NCBI RefSeq assembly: GCF_964340395.1
Contig: NC_135569.1
Location: forward strand, 11,434,019 to 11,498,018
Length of the DNA stretch: 64,000 bases
From: Glandiceps talaboti
Lineage: Eukaryota > Hemichordata > Enteropneusta > Spengelidae
Direction of reading: 5' to 3'
The translations under genes and the position numbers were made by a program. The stretch's first letter is position 1. Every line of letters starts with the position of its first letter. The notes below the pieces were generated by a model. That model saw nothing but the letters and a program-made list of their open reading frames with translations, made no database searches and had not been told where the DNA came from. Shown piece after piece: positions 10,771 to 22,649 of this stretch.

Positions 10771-13082
10771 GTATTTACTTCTCGTATTTTAGAATCATAT
10801 GTTAGGGTGAGTTTGCAAATAAAAGAATCAGAATCGGCCTGGTATAACGGTTCTGTCCTGGATCAAGAGTTCTGTCTTGCACTGACTTATTATTTATGGA
10901 GAGTGGTTATGTGAATGTGATGCTAGTACCGATAGTTTTTGAGGCGTGACTTTTGCTGCATTTTAAAACTTTACTGGTAGTACGTACCCTTGCAATTGAC
11001 TGGTAAAGTAATTTATAATACATATAAAAATGTAAAGGGAATCCTTACTGTGCAGCCAATTGTAAGAAAAAGGCAGGAAGAAAATTGTACTGTCATACAG
11101 TGTAGAAAGCATGCATGGCATTGATATTAAGGACCGGTGGTGGATCTAGGGGTCACCCCGCTTTTGAAATTGGCAGTGGGGATAGTCATCTCCGGGGGTG
11201 TGTAGCCTGTGCTGGAAACCCCTGGCCCCACTTTATACTCACTTTGACCAAAAATCAATACCCCATGGCCATTTTAGACCATATACACAGATATCTAAAT
11301 AGATGATCAAAGTTTAAACCTCAATACATTTCTTTAGTGAGGAACATTTTGGGACAATTAATGGCAGTTATGATTTGGTAAAGGACAATGGACCACATTT
11401 TAGACCAAGCAAAATCGAAAATAATGCAAAGTGGACCCTGTATACTCAAATAAGGGGAGTAGCCCCTAGGCCCTCTGAAGTCATCATATTCCTAAAATTT
11501 TGGATAGGGGTCATTGTGTTTTTGGATTGTGATGGAAGAGAAATTCATTTCCATAAAAGGTATGACTGTAGACAAATGTTCCTGTAAGGGGTGGACCATT
11601 TGATATCCTTGGGGGGGGGGGCTTGGAAGATTTCGGGGAAAAAAAGATGCCAAATGGATTTGCTTGAAAAAAGAAAATCCGGATATGAGTGGGTGATGGA
11701 AAAAAAAGATGGACCACTGCTACTAGAAAAAAAATGTCTTGGCAGGGAAATGATGCACAGGTTCGAGTATACTGTTCAACCTGCTCGTACCTCTCCAACC
11801 ATGTCAAACCATGTCAAATCATGACAAACAGTTTCAAACACATGTCAGGGACCAGACAGTTTCGTTGGCCTGTGGTACGTATATATATTTGTTCTTGTCT
11901 CTGTTTCCTTCATAAATGTTTAAATATTACTTCATGTAAGGGTTCAAACATAACTATACATAAAATTATACATAAAATACATGTATTACCTAGCTACCAC
12001 ACTAGTTACAGAATGTGGTTGGCTGTTTCACAATCAGTGCTTCACTTATCTTGCACTTTGGGGCAAAAGTGAACTTGGAGGTTTTGTAATGGTAATCTTC
12101 ATACTATTGGATAGTTTATAGAAGAACTTAATCTAAATTGTTCTAGTCTCTTCAGTATGAATTTGTCAGAAGGGATGACATACTTCCTATTTCGGACATT
12201 ACATGTATCGACACCACAACTCAAATTCAAGTTTCTATTGTACACTAGGTATGACCTCCTAAAGTGCTCTCACACATCAGTAACTTTAATATGCATGCAA
12301 TATCAATGCCCCTATACCAATGTTACAGGCCCACTTTTATAACATGGAAAACTTATTTTAAAAGGTTATATTTACTTTAGCTTTTCAATGCTTGGCAATA
12401 TATATCTCGGAGGCTATGAATAACCTAAAAATTGCCTAAATAGAAACAAAAAACTACAGATCTGGCAGGGGGACCCCTTGGACGCCATCACCCCAGAGGC
12501 CACTCATTCGTTAAACCAACAATAAGATTCACCAAAATTGGTAAAAAACTTGAAAAGCTTGTAGTGGAGACCCCTAGGACCCCCCCATAAGAGGTAGACA
12601 TGTCCAAGCCTCAAATCAAAGTTCTTCCCTCCACCTCTTACTGTCAAGATGCTATGAAACTTTATTTCAAAAATGCTTCAACCTTGTGTAGTTGCTTTTT
12701 ACAATTGTTAGAGCTGTCTTGTAAAGCTTGCAAATTATTGTCTGAAAGTGTCTGTTAATAGCCTGAAAATTGGCTTTAAGAGTAAAAATCCTCCAGGGAT
12801 TCTAGGGGGACACCACCTAGAACCCCCTACCCCGGCCCATAAGAGGTAGACATGTTCCAGTTTCAAATCAAAGTTCTTTCCTCCACCTCTTACTGTCACG
12901 ATGCTATGAAACTTTATTTCAAAAATGTTTCAACCTCACGTAGTTGCTTTAAACATGTTAGAGCTGTCTTGTAAAGTTTGTAAATTATTGTCTGAAAGTG
13001 TCTGTGAATAGCCTAAACATTGCCTTTAGAAGTGAAAATCCTCCAGGGCTTCTAGCAGGAGACCCCCTAGAAACCCCCCCCC

Positions 13083-13085
<3 letters not shown>
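10771..13085. other. intergenic stretch with degenerate repeats
   Basis: ORFs of 60-130 codons here contain runs of A or G and no recognisable domain. From about 12588 the sequence is a tandem duplication listed separately. I see no supported gene. Confidence 0.55.
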
Positions 13086-13155
<70 letters not shown>

Positions 13156-13235
13156 AAGAGGTGGACATATGCCAGTCTCAAAGCTCTTCCCTCTACAGCT
13201 TACTGTCAGATGCTATGAAACTTTATTCATGGGGG
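12588..13235. repeat. about 250-bp tandem repeat, two full and one partial copy
   Basis: The block 'aagaggtagacatgt...' to '...tagaacccc' (12588-12836) is repeated at 12838-13085. A shortened third copy resumes at about 13156 after the CA tract. Confidence 0.8.
13086..13150. repeat. (CA)n microsatellite
   Basis: About 31 CA dinucleotides, inserted at the border between tandem-repeat copies. Confidence 0.95.
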
Positions 13236-13859
13236 TCAGTGACTTTTTGTTGGCCCAATGAAAAAAAACGCTGACACCTCCCCCCCCCCCCCCATCCACC
13301 AAGCTGGAGAAACTGACCGGTCTATCTGAATGTCTGAGCTCACCAATCAAGTTTCCGATTTGTATTTTCAGTGTGTCATACCATGGCATAAAAACTGTCA
13401 ATGATGTTTTTATTTAATTGAAAATCAAACATGTATGAAATATGTAGTTTTCTTTAAAATCTGTGTGTGATAGAACAGCATCTTTTTACTCTCTGTATTA
13501 CCCTGTGCGAAAACCAAACGGAAAATTGTGGCAACAAAAGTAGTTGTTCAACATTGACGTAAAAAAAATCTGGATATTTCAAAGAAGCAAAGAAAAGAAA
13601 AAGTTGCCAGCATAGGCGAAGGAGCCTCGGAAATAAATTATTCTCAGGCAAGCAGGTGGGAAAAAAAAATATGACTCTCCACCAATCTTCCAAGCACCCC
13701 CCCCCCAGGATATCGAATGGTCTACCCCTAACGAGGTTTAACATTAATCTGGTTTTTTTTTAGGATCTGGTAAAAATCCAATTTTATTTGACATATATAT
13801 GTATATTATTTACATCTCAAATCACTAATTGATAAATTTTGTGGAGGGAGCCATATATT

Positions 13860-14022
<163 letters not shown>

Positions 14023-14111
14023 CTTTTTCTTGCGATTTGTCTATCAAAATGTTCAACGGCCATGAGTTTTTCCTTTATTGCATTTCCTTCTACGAATCTA
14101 CGGCATGGAAT

Positions 14112-14246
14112 GGTAGTAGTAGTAGTAGTAGTAGTAGCAAACGTGAGTAGATCTATTCTTTGTAATCGATGAAGCGAAACTCTATTGTACCCACAATGCA
14201 CTGTAATAGTATGACGTACGGCGATTAATAGGCGGGAAGAAACAAT
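14112..14246 (+). promoter_or_regulatory. ING core promoter / 5' UTR
   Basis: After a (TAG)n run at 14112-14138, the sequence has a ZNF143-like 'acccacaatgcac' near 14190 and a CRE half-site (tgacg). The start codon is embedded in a YY1-like motif (caATATGGCGAC). These are common in TATA-less housekeeping promoters. Sites were assigned by eye. Confidence 0.4.
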
Positions 14247-17200
14247 ATGGCGACGGCTCTATATCTGGAGCAGTACTTAGACAGTAAGTATTTGAACGGT
14301 TATTATTGAGATAGTGTACAGAGTTGTCAAAAAATTAGTTATGCTGACCCCATGTTTTCGACTCATTTAAAACATTTACTTGTGAATGCGTACGAATTTA
14401 GCACAGTTAGTGTTTTATGTTTGCCTGTACGTACTCTGTGTCATGACGTCAGTATACAGTATGTGTGTACACATACATACGTACGTATGTCATTATAACT
14501 GGGTACGAGATGTGGGATCGGGACACGTCTTTCGGGCGCGATCTAACATATTTTTCCGTAGATATATTTGTCAATCGTAAATATATAGATTGAATTCAGC
14601 TAGGTACAATACCGAAGCTTGAATTATACTTCAGTGAACATCTTTCTGCAGTTGTGATCGTCGCATCTCGAACTCAAGAAGTCGAGATACACACCCGGTA
14701 CATACACGATACTAGTTCCCCGCGGCCCGGACTAGTTCTAGTTCCCCTTCTCTGGACTCCCAGTTTCACATTGTGACAATATATACTCATATAAATTTTG
14801 GCATACAAATTGAAAAACAAATGAATGTCATTGTTCATAGTGATTTGTTACCAATAATTATTTTAAAAGAGACGATCTTCAATTGTGCGCCAAAAAAGTT
14901 TGTGAAAGAGCTAAAGGTGACGTTACCTTTGACCTGGTGCCTATTGTGGTGTATGTGTATTTATTTATGCATTCCTTTAGACCGACCAAAATATACTACT
15001 ACTAGTACCACACACTTCAAACCAAGGTTAAAATCACAATAACGAAAGTACAGTAATTTGAATAACAAGTTAATAATATTGATATCTGCTGATTGAAAGT
15101 GTTATTAATGGTACATAGTGTTTAATATTAAGTTGAAATATTCAGTGTTTTGCCATTGGTTATGGACTGCTGTCACAGAGAAGGCATATTTCCTCACAAA
15201 GACATTTTTCTAGTCTGTTCAAATAGAATTATGATATTTTATTGCACTGTTGAGGGCATTATTCAAGAATTTTGATGGGGAACTTTGGTAGCTTTTAATC
15301 TACTTACTTACTGAAGTTAACACTGAGTTAGTGAATATTTGTAAATTGTGATGTTCTGCAAAATTTCTGTATCACCAGATTTAGTGCCGTAGAATAGCTA
15401 ACTTCGGCCTAAAAAAATAATTGTTTGGTTCCAGTTACCCGACCCCACCAGTTTTTCACTGTTGACCCTTAACTTTTTTTTACATATTCAAGAAAAAAAT
15501 GATAAAATCGCACAAATTGTGAAGTGGATGCGGAAACTGTCGGCCATCAACTTAAAAATACTCTCTAAAATTGTTCTTCCAATCTGTAATGGCTTTACAT
15601 CTGATACGAAGAAATTAATAACACAGAGACCATTTTGAAAACAATGGAAAACCTGAACTAGACATTCACACATGAAAAAACAAGTATAATAAAATGAAAT
15701 AAAAAATCTACCTACCCCACCTATTCTAAAGTTGAGCGTAATTGGAACCACACAATTTTTTTTATTATTGGTAGGCCTTATTTGAGAAATTTTGCAACAA
15801 TGTCGAACAGAAATACAACCGTTTTGAACACTTTTTGATAATGCACTCTGTGTTTCCTGTAATTATTTTTCTAATAAAATGACAACAGTTGAAATACAAT
15901 ATTTTAATGTAATTCTTTTCTTTTATTATTTCTCAGGCCTTGAAAATTTGCCTTATGAACTACAACGAAATTTTACTCTTATGAGAGATTTAGATCAGCG
16001 AACTCAAGGTAGGTGTTGAAAGTGAGGACTGTTATTCCTGGTTTCCAAAATACCACTCTGGTTATCTTGGTCTTGATTTTACTAAGATTGACACAAACTA
16101 ATCTACAAGTATATTGTTAGATGTGGTAGATTACTTCCTCCGCTATGTAGCATTTACTTGTCCTCAAAAAGGCACCCCCCCAAAAAAAATAATAAAAAAA
16201 TAAATAGAATTGTTTCTGGTCAGCGTTGGCATCACTTAAATACCCCAGCATCGGTCTTTTTTGTGTGTATGTTTGTCCAGCCCATGCAGTCTGCAGATCC
16301 ATGGTGAAACACAAAAATAAACCTCCTTACTTCAGTGAAGACAACTACAGAGCCAATCATGAACAAGCAAATAACATCTGCCTCACATACACACTTGCTC
16401 TAAAGTACTAAACAAAAAGAACAGTAACTGTCATAATTAGTAGATTGAGTGACAGGTTTGTTGAGAAATAAAAAAAAATTGTGCCGTCGCACCATACATT
16501 TGTACGGAAAGCGTTTGTGATAAATACCTGACATCTTTGTTACAGCTACAGTAGTTATCAGTGATTTCATTCATTGATTTTTCAAACTGTTTAATTGATT
16601 ACATCATGTTTGTTCACTTCAACAGATGTGTTAAAACAGATCGATAACCTAGCAGATGACTATATAAAGAATGTGCGTGATATGCCGAGGGAGAAACGTG
16701 CAGAGCATTTAAGAAATATACAGAATTTATTCAGTAGAAGTAAAGAGTATGGCGATGACAAGGTGCAGCTGGCAATGCAAACATATGAAATGGTGAGTTT
16801 GGTGTTCAGGATTTGACTTCAACGATGAATTTGAAATATTTGGTGTTTTGCTAAGATTTGGGGAACCCTGGTAACAGAGAAGGGAAATCCATTTGAAATT
16901 CCTTATTTCAATACATTGCACTAGAATTTAATAAAAGTATTTTAAAAAAAGAGAAGAGAGATTGGGGATTTGGTCAAAACTACGAGTAACCTAAGGGGTC
17001 CTTGTCACTGAATCACTTGACAAGTAGTGGCAACCCTTAGGTCACGAGTATTTTCCGGCTGAATGAAGTAAATTATTGGGGATAATATGCCTATATCTCC
17101 TCAAGTATAATTTTATGAAAAATAGGGAAACATATTTACAATATGGAATGTTTTGTGCTGCAAAACCAGTGATGTAGACACAGATTTGTCGTGATGTAGA

Positions 17201-20200
17201 ACGACTAGGGTATATAATCTATATTTTCTGTTCAAAAATAGTATTTTGGCTAGTCCATGGTATTATGTTAGTTGTCAGGTGTATCAAAATTTTGATTTTG
17301 ACATGTGATGTGAACATTGTTTATCCACAGGTTGACAAACACATACGAAGGCTTGATGCAGATCTAGCCAGGTTTGAACAAGAATTAAAAGAAAAAAATT
17401 TAGAACAGAAAAGTAGTGATTATGAGAGTAGTGGTGTTTCATCAAGAGATAAAAGTAAGTGAACTTCCTTGCAATATTAAAACTTATTTAGTCGCTTACA
17501 AGTGAGTGAGTGAACTTCCTTGCAATAGTAAAACTTATTTAGTCGCTTACAAGTCAGTGAGTGAACTTCCTTGCAAGTGTAAAACTGATTCAGTTGCTTA
17601 CAAGTGAGTGAGTGAACTTCCTTGCAATAGTAAAACTTATTTAGTCGCTTACAAGTCAGTGAGTGAACTTCCTTGCAAGTGTAAAACTGATTCAGTTGCT
17701 TACAAGTCAGTGAGTGAACTTCCTTGCAAGTGTAAAACTGATTCAGTTGCTTACAAGTGAGTGAGTGAACTTCCTTGCAATAGTAAAACTTATTTAGTCG
17801 CTTACAAGTCAGTGAGTGAACTTCCTTGCAAGTGTAAAACTGATTCAGTTGCTTACAAGTGAGTGAGTGAACTTCCTTGCAATAGTAAAACTTATTTAGT
17901 CACTTACAAGTGAGTGAGTGAACTTCCTTGCAAGTGTAAAACTTATTTAGTCACTTACAAGTGAGTGAGTGAACTTCCTTGCAATAGTAAAACTTATTTA
18001 GTCACTTACAAGTGAGTGGAGTGAACTTCCTTGCAAGTGTAAAACTTATTTAGTCACTTACAAGTGAGTGAGTGAACTTCCTTGCAATAGTAAAACTTAT
18101 TTAGTCACTTACAAGTGAGTGAGTGAACTTCCTTGCAAGTGTAAAACTTATTCAGTTGCTTACAAGTGAGTGAGTGAACTTCCTTGCAATAATAAGTTAT
18201 GCAGTTGCTTACAAGTGAGTGAGTGAGTGAACTTCCTTGCAATAGTCAGTTGCTTACAAGTGACTATAAAGTAAACATTTTGTGTATTCTTATAGAATCA
18301 AGATCCAGTAAAAAAGGCACAGACAAATCACAATCAGGAAGAAAAAATAGGCGGAAATCATCAGATGATGAAACACCAAAGTCTAAGAAAAAAATGAAAA
18401 CAACATTACAGTAAGTAAAGTGTTTTTGATGATGTAAGTTTGAAATCTAAAAAGATGGAATGAAATAGATAGCTGTTTAATACAAGGCTTTTGATTCGTT
18501 TATCTGTGGCACAGTGTGTGAAAGCCATGGGTGTTTAATACAAGGCTTTTGATTCGTTAATGTGTGGCACAGTGTGTGAAAGCCATGGATGTTTAATACA
18601 AGGCTTTTGATTTGTTTATCTGTGGCTCAGTGTGTGAAAGCCATGGATGTTTAATACAAGGCTTTTGATTCGTTTATCTGTGGCACAGTGTATGAAAGCC
18701 ATGGGTGTTTAATACAAGGCTTTTGATTCGTTAATGTGTGGCACAGTGTGTGATAGTCATGAGTGTTTAATACAAGGCTTTTGATTTGTTTATCTGTGGC
18801 ACAGTGTATATGAAAGTCATGGGTGTTTAATACAAGGCTTTTGATTTGTGAACATGAATCTGTAGCACAGTATGTGAAAGCATACAAATAAATACTAAAA
18901 ATAGTTACCTTAAATTTGAAGAGTGAAATGCTCCAGAGGGGAGGAGGAATTGACATCAAAGTCATTTTATTTTTACTTATGTGTAAAGTGAAACGTTTAT
19001 GACTAAAATTGTGACAACTTGGTTGTACAGCTTAGAATCCACAAAAGGCCAGGATCTGTCATAGTGTAATCTTGGTCTACAATATTCATTTTGGGACCAT
19101 GAAGTTTAATTAAAAGTTGTGATTTGCTTTGTTATATGTTGTCAATAGACCTGTTGCCAGTTCCAAGATGCATTGCGTGTCTCTCCATACAATGCCATGT
19201 ATTGTGTACACGCTGACAGGTTTGCATCAGGGGGGTGTCACCTAATAAACATAAAAGCCGTCCTCTCACGCAATGCATCTTGGAACAGGAAAATTGACTA
19301 TGATCAAATTCACTGAAACTCATAACTGTATTGTTATTTCTTTACAGAACAGAGACAGTGACACCAATTTTAACCTTACCATCAGTAATTCATGCACCAT
19401 CAGATGTACTGGATATGCCTGTTGATCCCAATGAACCTACGTACTGTCTTTGCCATCAAGTGTCTTATGGTGAAATGATTGGCTGTGATAATCCAGATGT
19501 AAGTCTGCAAATATATGAAGGTGGTCACCTGATTGTCACCTGACAAATCACATCTTAATGCAATACAGAAATTTGCATATTGAAGTGTTCTGTGTAACTT
19601 TATCTTCATGTCATTGTAGGAAACTGACATTATTACATACCAGCAGTGTGCCCTCTAATGATAGCCAAATTTTGTTGTTGTGGGTGAAAATGATAAAAAC
19701 TGTGATTTCTTGTGACTCACCACATAGTAAGAGATAGGGGAACAACAAATTTTGGTGTGTCACTAGAAATTGTGTGCGTCAGTGGTGCATCAAATTGGCT
19801 TAGAGGGCACACTCACCACATAGTAAGAGATAGGGGAACACCAAATTTTGGTGCATCACTAGAAATTGTTTGTGTCAGTGGTGCGTCAAATTGGCTTAGA
19901 GGGCACACTGCATACCAGTTATTGCTTGCATCAGTATATGCCTAGAATCAAGTCATGCGGGGATTTCATTGTCATGTTTCCCCTACTATGCCTGGCATTT
20001 TGCTATGAAAACCTTTTTTTTTTCAAACCTAAAAGTAGTTTACGATTTCCCACCGTGGCATTGAATATGGTAATCATGTTTACATTGTACAACTCAACCC
20101 TCCAAGTTGATTCTAATCACATGGTGACACCAAATATGAATTTGCATTTGATTCCTGGCTGTAGCTTCACTTGAGTAGTTGGTTGTAGCCGTGTGCCCTG

Positions 20201-22649
20201 TAAGCCAATTTGACACACCCACTGATGCACACAATTTCTAGTGTCGACCAAAATTTGGTGTTCCCCTATCTTTTAGTTACTATGTGGTGACTCATAAGAA
20301 ATCCCAGTTTTTCTCATTTTGACTCACAACGACAACATTTGGCTGTCATTAGAGGGCACACAGGTTGGTAGTTAGGCGTGGTAGGGATAAAGTGAGAGCA
20401 AAATCTATGTAAATGAGCATGCAGTTGTTCCGTCCACACTAAATCACCTGAAAGCAGGGGTGTATATTATTATAAACAAAATTTACTGATTGGAATAAAC
20501 ATATGTGATACTAACTGCACATATTGTAAGTGAGTGTCGGTGTATTTTCACATGTCCTTGAGATCTTTTCTACAGTTTTACTCACTTCACTGGTGAAAGT
20601 ATCACTACTCATGGAAATACTGAGTACTTAGTATAGTTACTGAATTGTCTATCTTATCCTTCTTTCCAGTGTCCAATAGAATGGTTTCACTTTGCCTGTG
20701 TTGGGTTAACAAGTAAACCTAAAGGAAAATGGTAAGTTTATAAATCTTAATCCCTATTCACCATTAAAGGCCCATTATTCAATCTCAGGTTCTTACATTA
20801 ACGTTAGATGGGTTTGGTTAAAATTTAACCAGGTCTGTATGTAAGAAGGGTGATCCCCAATTTGACCCTATCGAACAATGCAGGTTTTCCCGGGTACTTA
20901 TGTTTCCTCCTGCTTCTTCTACACTAGGACACTGCTCCCGTGGTGACCACTCAACAAATTTCCAAATTGAATAAAGATTATTAGTAATGTTGTATCAGTG
21001 GAGCCAATGTTGAGTCTTTAATATGTTAAATCTGGAACTCTCGTTACCTGTAATAGAATTGCTAGAGGGTCAAAATAGAACAAGACAACTTATTCTCATC
21101 ACCTGTAATAGAATTTATTTCTCAAGTTTCAGGGTCAAAATAGAACATGGCAACTTATTCTCATCACCTGTAATAGAATTTACTTCTCAAGTTACAGTGT
21201 CAAAATAGAACATGGCAACTTATTCTCATCACCTGTAATAGAATTTACATCAAGTTTCAGGGTCAAAATAGAACATGGCAACTTATTCTCATCACCTGTA
21301 ATAGAATTTACATCAAGTTACAGGGTCAAAATAGAACAGGGCAACTTATTCTCTTCACCTGTAATAGAATTTACATCAAGTTACAGGGTCAAAATAGAAC
21401 AGGGCAACTTATTCTCTTCACCTGTAATAGAATTTACATCAAGTTACAGGGTCAAAATAGAACAGGGCAACTTATTCTCTTCACCTGTAATAGAATTTAC
21501 ATCAAGTTACAGGGTCAAAATAGAACAGGGCAACTTATTCTCATCTCCTGTAATAGAATTTACATCAAGTTACAGGGTCAAAATAGAACAAGACAACTTT
21601 CTCTCATTACCTGTAATAGAATTTACCCCCAGTTACAGGGTCAAAGTAGAACAAGAAGAGCCACTTTTTTTCAATACCTGTAATAGAATTTACCCCCAGT
21701 TACAGGGTCAAAATAGAACAGGGCAACTTATTCTCTTCACCTGTAATAGAATTTACATCAAGTTACAGGGTCAAAATAGAACAAGACAACTTTCTCTCAT
21801 TACCTGTAATAGAATTTACCCCCAGTTACAGGGTCAAAGTAGAACAAGAAGAGCCACTTTTTTTCAATACCTGTAATAGAATTTACCCCCAGTTACAGGG
21901 TCAAAATAGAACAAGAAGAGCCACTTTTTTTCAATACCTGTAATGGAATTTACCCCACGCTAGAGAATCAAAACAGAACAAGAAGGTTACATTATAATTT
22001 TCAGGTGTGCGTGTAGTGGTGCATGTGTTGCACATTGTTTATCTTATTGTCAGTGTAAGGGGCAACATCAAAAGTTCAATATAATATATCTAACTTAATT
22101 GCTAAAATTTGGGGGTGGGGGGGGGGGGGGGGGTTTGCCAAATTAATTTCTCAACCTTCAAAAATGATTTAATGTCATACTTGGCAAATTTAGTACGATT
22201 TCAAGACTGCTTTTACCCATAACATTGCGTACACTCAGTCCGATTTATCAGCGGTATGCGGTTAAAATGATTTTCTGTTTTTATTTATAATTCAGTAGTA
22301 TATTGGTACGTTGTATGAAAGTGGAAGTATACAGTATGAGTCTGAAAACGATTTTCAATTTTAGGTCAGTTAAGTTAGAAGGGGGGGGGGGGGGGGGTCT
22401 GGGACCAAACTTAAGCAATTAAGTTAGATATATTATATTGAACATTTGATGTTGCCCCTAACCTCTTGTGTCAATGCAAAGAAAATTTTGTTTTTCATGA
22501 CAAATAAAGTAAAAATAATAATAATAATGTCATTGTGGAACGGAAGTCATGATATCAACCAAGCTTAGAAATCAACTGATCGTTGTTTTTTGCTATTTTC
22601 ACTTTTTAGGTTTTGTCCAAAATGTATTCAAGAAAGAAAGAAGAAATAA
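14247..22649 (+). CDS. ING5: ING4/ING5-type inhibitor of growth protein
   Basis: Exons: 14247-14283, 15937-16008, 16626-16792, 17331-17454, 18296-18410, 19348-19498, 20670-20731, 22610-22649 (stop TAA 22647). They sum to 768 bases, or 255 residues, all GT-AG with matching phases; vertebrate ING4/5 are about 240-249. The N-terminus [13 protein letters not shown] is closest to ING5. Exons 2-4 form the helical ING dimerisation domain, including [11 protein letters not shown] and [12 protein letters not shown]. Exon 5 is a basic, Lys/Arg-rich nuclear-localisation segment. Exons 6-8 encode the C4HC3 PHD finger: C205, C207, C218, C223, H229, C232, C245, C248. The predicted H3K4me3 cage residues are Y204, M215 and W227. 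Known role of the family: a subunit of HBO1/MOZ-MORF acetyltransferase complexes, reading H3K4me3. The protein is complete. The introns are unusually rich in satellites. Confidence 0.95.
15406..15778. mobile_element. MITE with GGCC terminal repeats (family B), copy 1
   Basis: Ends 'ggcctaaaaaaataattgtt' and the inverted 'aattttttttattattggtaggcc' bound about 370 bp. The interior matches 34957-35338 base for base over long blocks (e.g. 'ccaatctgtaatggct', 'aatggaaaacctgaactaga'). A partial reversed copy is at 37079-37270. It is non-coding and sits in ING intron 1. Confidence 0.75.
16206..16500. mobile_element. MITE family A, reversed partial copy
   Basis: Reads as the reverse complement of 4604-4954: 'gaattgtttctggtcagc' at the left, then 'cagcccatgcagtctgcag', 'ccaatcatgaacaagcaaat' and 'gacaggtttgttgagaaata'. 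The far terminal repeat has diverged. It lies in ING intron 2. Confidence 0.65.
17455..18275 (+). repeat. 51-bp minisatellite starting at the ING exon 4 donor
   Basis: About 16 units of 'aagtgagtgagtgaacttcc' + 'ttgcaatagtaaaac...cgcttac'. Two subtypes alternate (aatagt/tatttagtc and aagtgt/gattcagtt), giving a roughly 102-bp higher-order pattern in the first half. The first unit begins in the exon's own donor (gtaagtgaacttcc). Most units carry aa|GTGAGT, a good 5' splice-site match. Confidence 0.95.
18475..18885. repeat. about 60-bp minisatellite in ING intron 5
   Basis: Roughly seven units of 'gtttaatacaaggcttttga' followed by 'ttcgtttatctgtggcacag' and 'tgtgtgaaagccatggg'. Confidence 0.9.
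19140..19306. mobile_element. short inverted-repeat element
   Basis: 'gttccaagatgcattgcgtg' (19160-19179) is exactly inverted at 19267-19286. Weaker inverted similarity extends outward (gtcaata...cctgtt). The interior is non-coding. It lies in ING intron 5, about 45 bases upstream of exon 6. Confidence 0.6.
19644..19910. mobile_element. hAT-type MITE with 8-bp target duplication
   Basis: Terminal repeats CAGTGTGCCCTCTAA and TTAGAGGGCACACTG are flanked by CATACCAG on both sides (19636-19643 and 19911-19918). An 8-bp duplication and CAGTG ends are the signature of hAT elements. This copy contains an internal tandem duplication of about 84 bp including a second right end. Other copies: 20189-20363, 31271-31442, 46063-46233. 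Confidence 0.9.
20189..20363. mobile_element. hAT-type MITE, second copy in ING intron 6
   Basis: Inverted relative to the 19644 copy, with degenerate ends (ccgtgtgccctgtaa...ttagagggcacacag). Flanks ggttgtag and gttggtag look like an eroded target duplication. Confidence 0.75.
21030..21965. repeat. about 62-bp minisatellite in ING intron 7
   Basis: Around 15 units of 'cctgtaatagaatttacatc' + 'aagttacagggtcaaaatag' + 'aacagggcaacttattctc'. A two-unit relative occurs outside the gene at 25757-25900. Confidence 0.9.
22057..22460. mobile_element. MITE with 45-bp terminal repeats and internal G runs
   Basis: 'ggggcaacatcaaaagttca'...'cttaattgct' at 22059-22105 is inverted at 22412-22458 (agcaattaag...gttgcccc). 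Each arm is bordered internally by a run of 15 or more G. TA flanks both ends. It lies in ING intron 7, 150 bases before the last exon. Confidence 0.8.

Noticed and set aside
11689-12072. 127-codon + strand ORF
   Set aside because: Overlaps other frames and includes lysine runs from poly-A. No domain, start context or splice sites.
14247-14250. ING4 rather than ING5 identity
   Set aside because: The start MATA...YLEQYLDS is nearer ING5, but an invertebrate single-copy gene would be co-orthologous to both. The symbol is a best label only.
17455-18275. CRISPR-like array
   Set aside because: The 51-bp units are directly contiguous with no unique spacers, in a eukaryotic intron. It is a minisatellite; the same applies to the other arrays.
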